Shown: positions 63,937 through 64,000 of the stretch, in pieces
How the letters are laid out: each line of letters starts with the position of its first letter
Position numbering within the stretch: the stretch's first letter is position 1
Source: Rhodeus uyekii
Lineage: Eukaryota > Chordata > Actinopteri > Cypriniformes > Acheilognathidae
Reading direction: 5' to 3'
NCBI GenBank assembly: GCA_037043235.1
Contig: JAWRVZ010000314.1
Span: 124,001-188,000 of the forward strand
DNA length: 64,000 nucleotides
Translations under genes and position numbers: made by a program
Notes under the pieces: model-generated
Told to the model about the DNA's origin: nothing
Database searches by the model: none
The model's input: the letters and a program-made list of their open reading frames with translations, nothing else

Positions 63937-64000
63937 GGTGGGTTTTAATCCGGTTCTGTTATTTAAGGTAATCGACGTGTTAATAGTATAGTACTGGTGA

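Larger units (their letters stand above)
59415..64000 (-). mobile_element. L1-type LINE, rearranged, extends past window
   Basis: Minus-strand order: ORF1 (63936-63156), ORF2 endonuclease start at 62931, reverse transcriptase to 60854, then non-coding sequence to a poly-A end (poly-T at 59415-59424 on +). The RT stops before its YADD motif, so ORF2's C-terminal half is deleted or replaced. The 5' end lies beyond 64000. 59415-60853 holds an AT-rich simple-sequence zone (59710-59880) and no frame. Confidence 0.8.

Noticed and set aside
1..64000. tRNA, rRNA or other structured RNA genes
   Set aside because: No convincing A/B-box pair with a cloverleaf or rRNA core motif was found by reading; a tRNAscan or Rfam run would settle it.

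Overview
The window reads as teleost fish genomic DNA, probably an otophysan/cypriniform. The evidence is two FISNA-NACHT-LRR genes of the fish-expanded NLR (NLRC3-like, NLR-C) type, spliced with uniform phase-2 LRR exons, set in a dense fish repeat background: L2/CR1-type and L1-type LINEs, DIRS tyrosine-recombinase elements, Tigger/pogo-like and hAT DNA transposons, Tc1-type MITEs and several LTR families. No bacterial, rRNA or tRNA gene was seen.

Layout. Positions 1-3 kb: flanking DNA with a solo LTR (263-498) and a 1.5-kb TIR element (826-2311) enclosing two inverted LTR-like arms. 3-28.6 kb: NLR gene A on + (N-terminal repeat exon, linker exon, helical exon, one 1.9-kb FISNA-NACHT exon, then eight LRR exons), with introns swollen by a gag-only LTR element (7789-11242), a DIRS fragment, a Tigger-like element holding a hAT, LINE pieces and a second, decayed gag-only element (19914-~21640). 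29.5-33.2 kb: an L2/CR1-type LINE on - with endonuclease and reverse transcriptase. 33.2-38 kb: two diverged copies of a small terminal NLR exon and a gutted third copy of NLR intron sequence, separated by solo LTRs. 38.7-50.7 kb: NLR gene B on +, very similar to A, with the first coding exon present and two near-identical N-terminal repeat exons; only its first LRR exon is seen. 51.4-54.8 kb: DIRS-like element remains carrying a three-level nested insertion. 56.3-59.0 kb: a third gag-only LTR element with long tandem-repeat coding sequence. 59.4-64 kb: an L1-type LINE on -, broken by frameshifts and an internal deletion, running off the window.

Function. A and B would encode cytosolic NTP-dependent innate immune receptors: NACHT for oligomerisation, LRRs for sensing. 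Two IRF/ISRE-like motifs lie 1.9-2.3 kb upstream of B's first coding exon. The pair is a recent tandem duplication; several insertions can be dated relative to it because the paralogue keeps the empty site. The most unusual material is three separate gag-only LTR retroelements that share one layout: short gag-like domain, basic patch, short-period tandem repeats, proline-rich tail, no pol.
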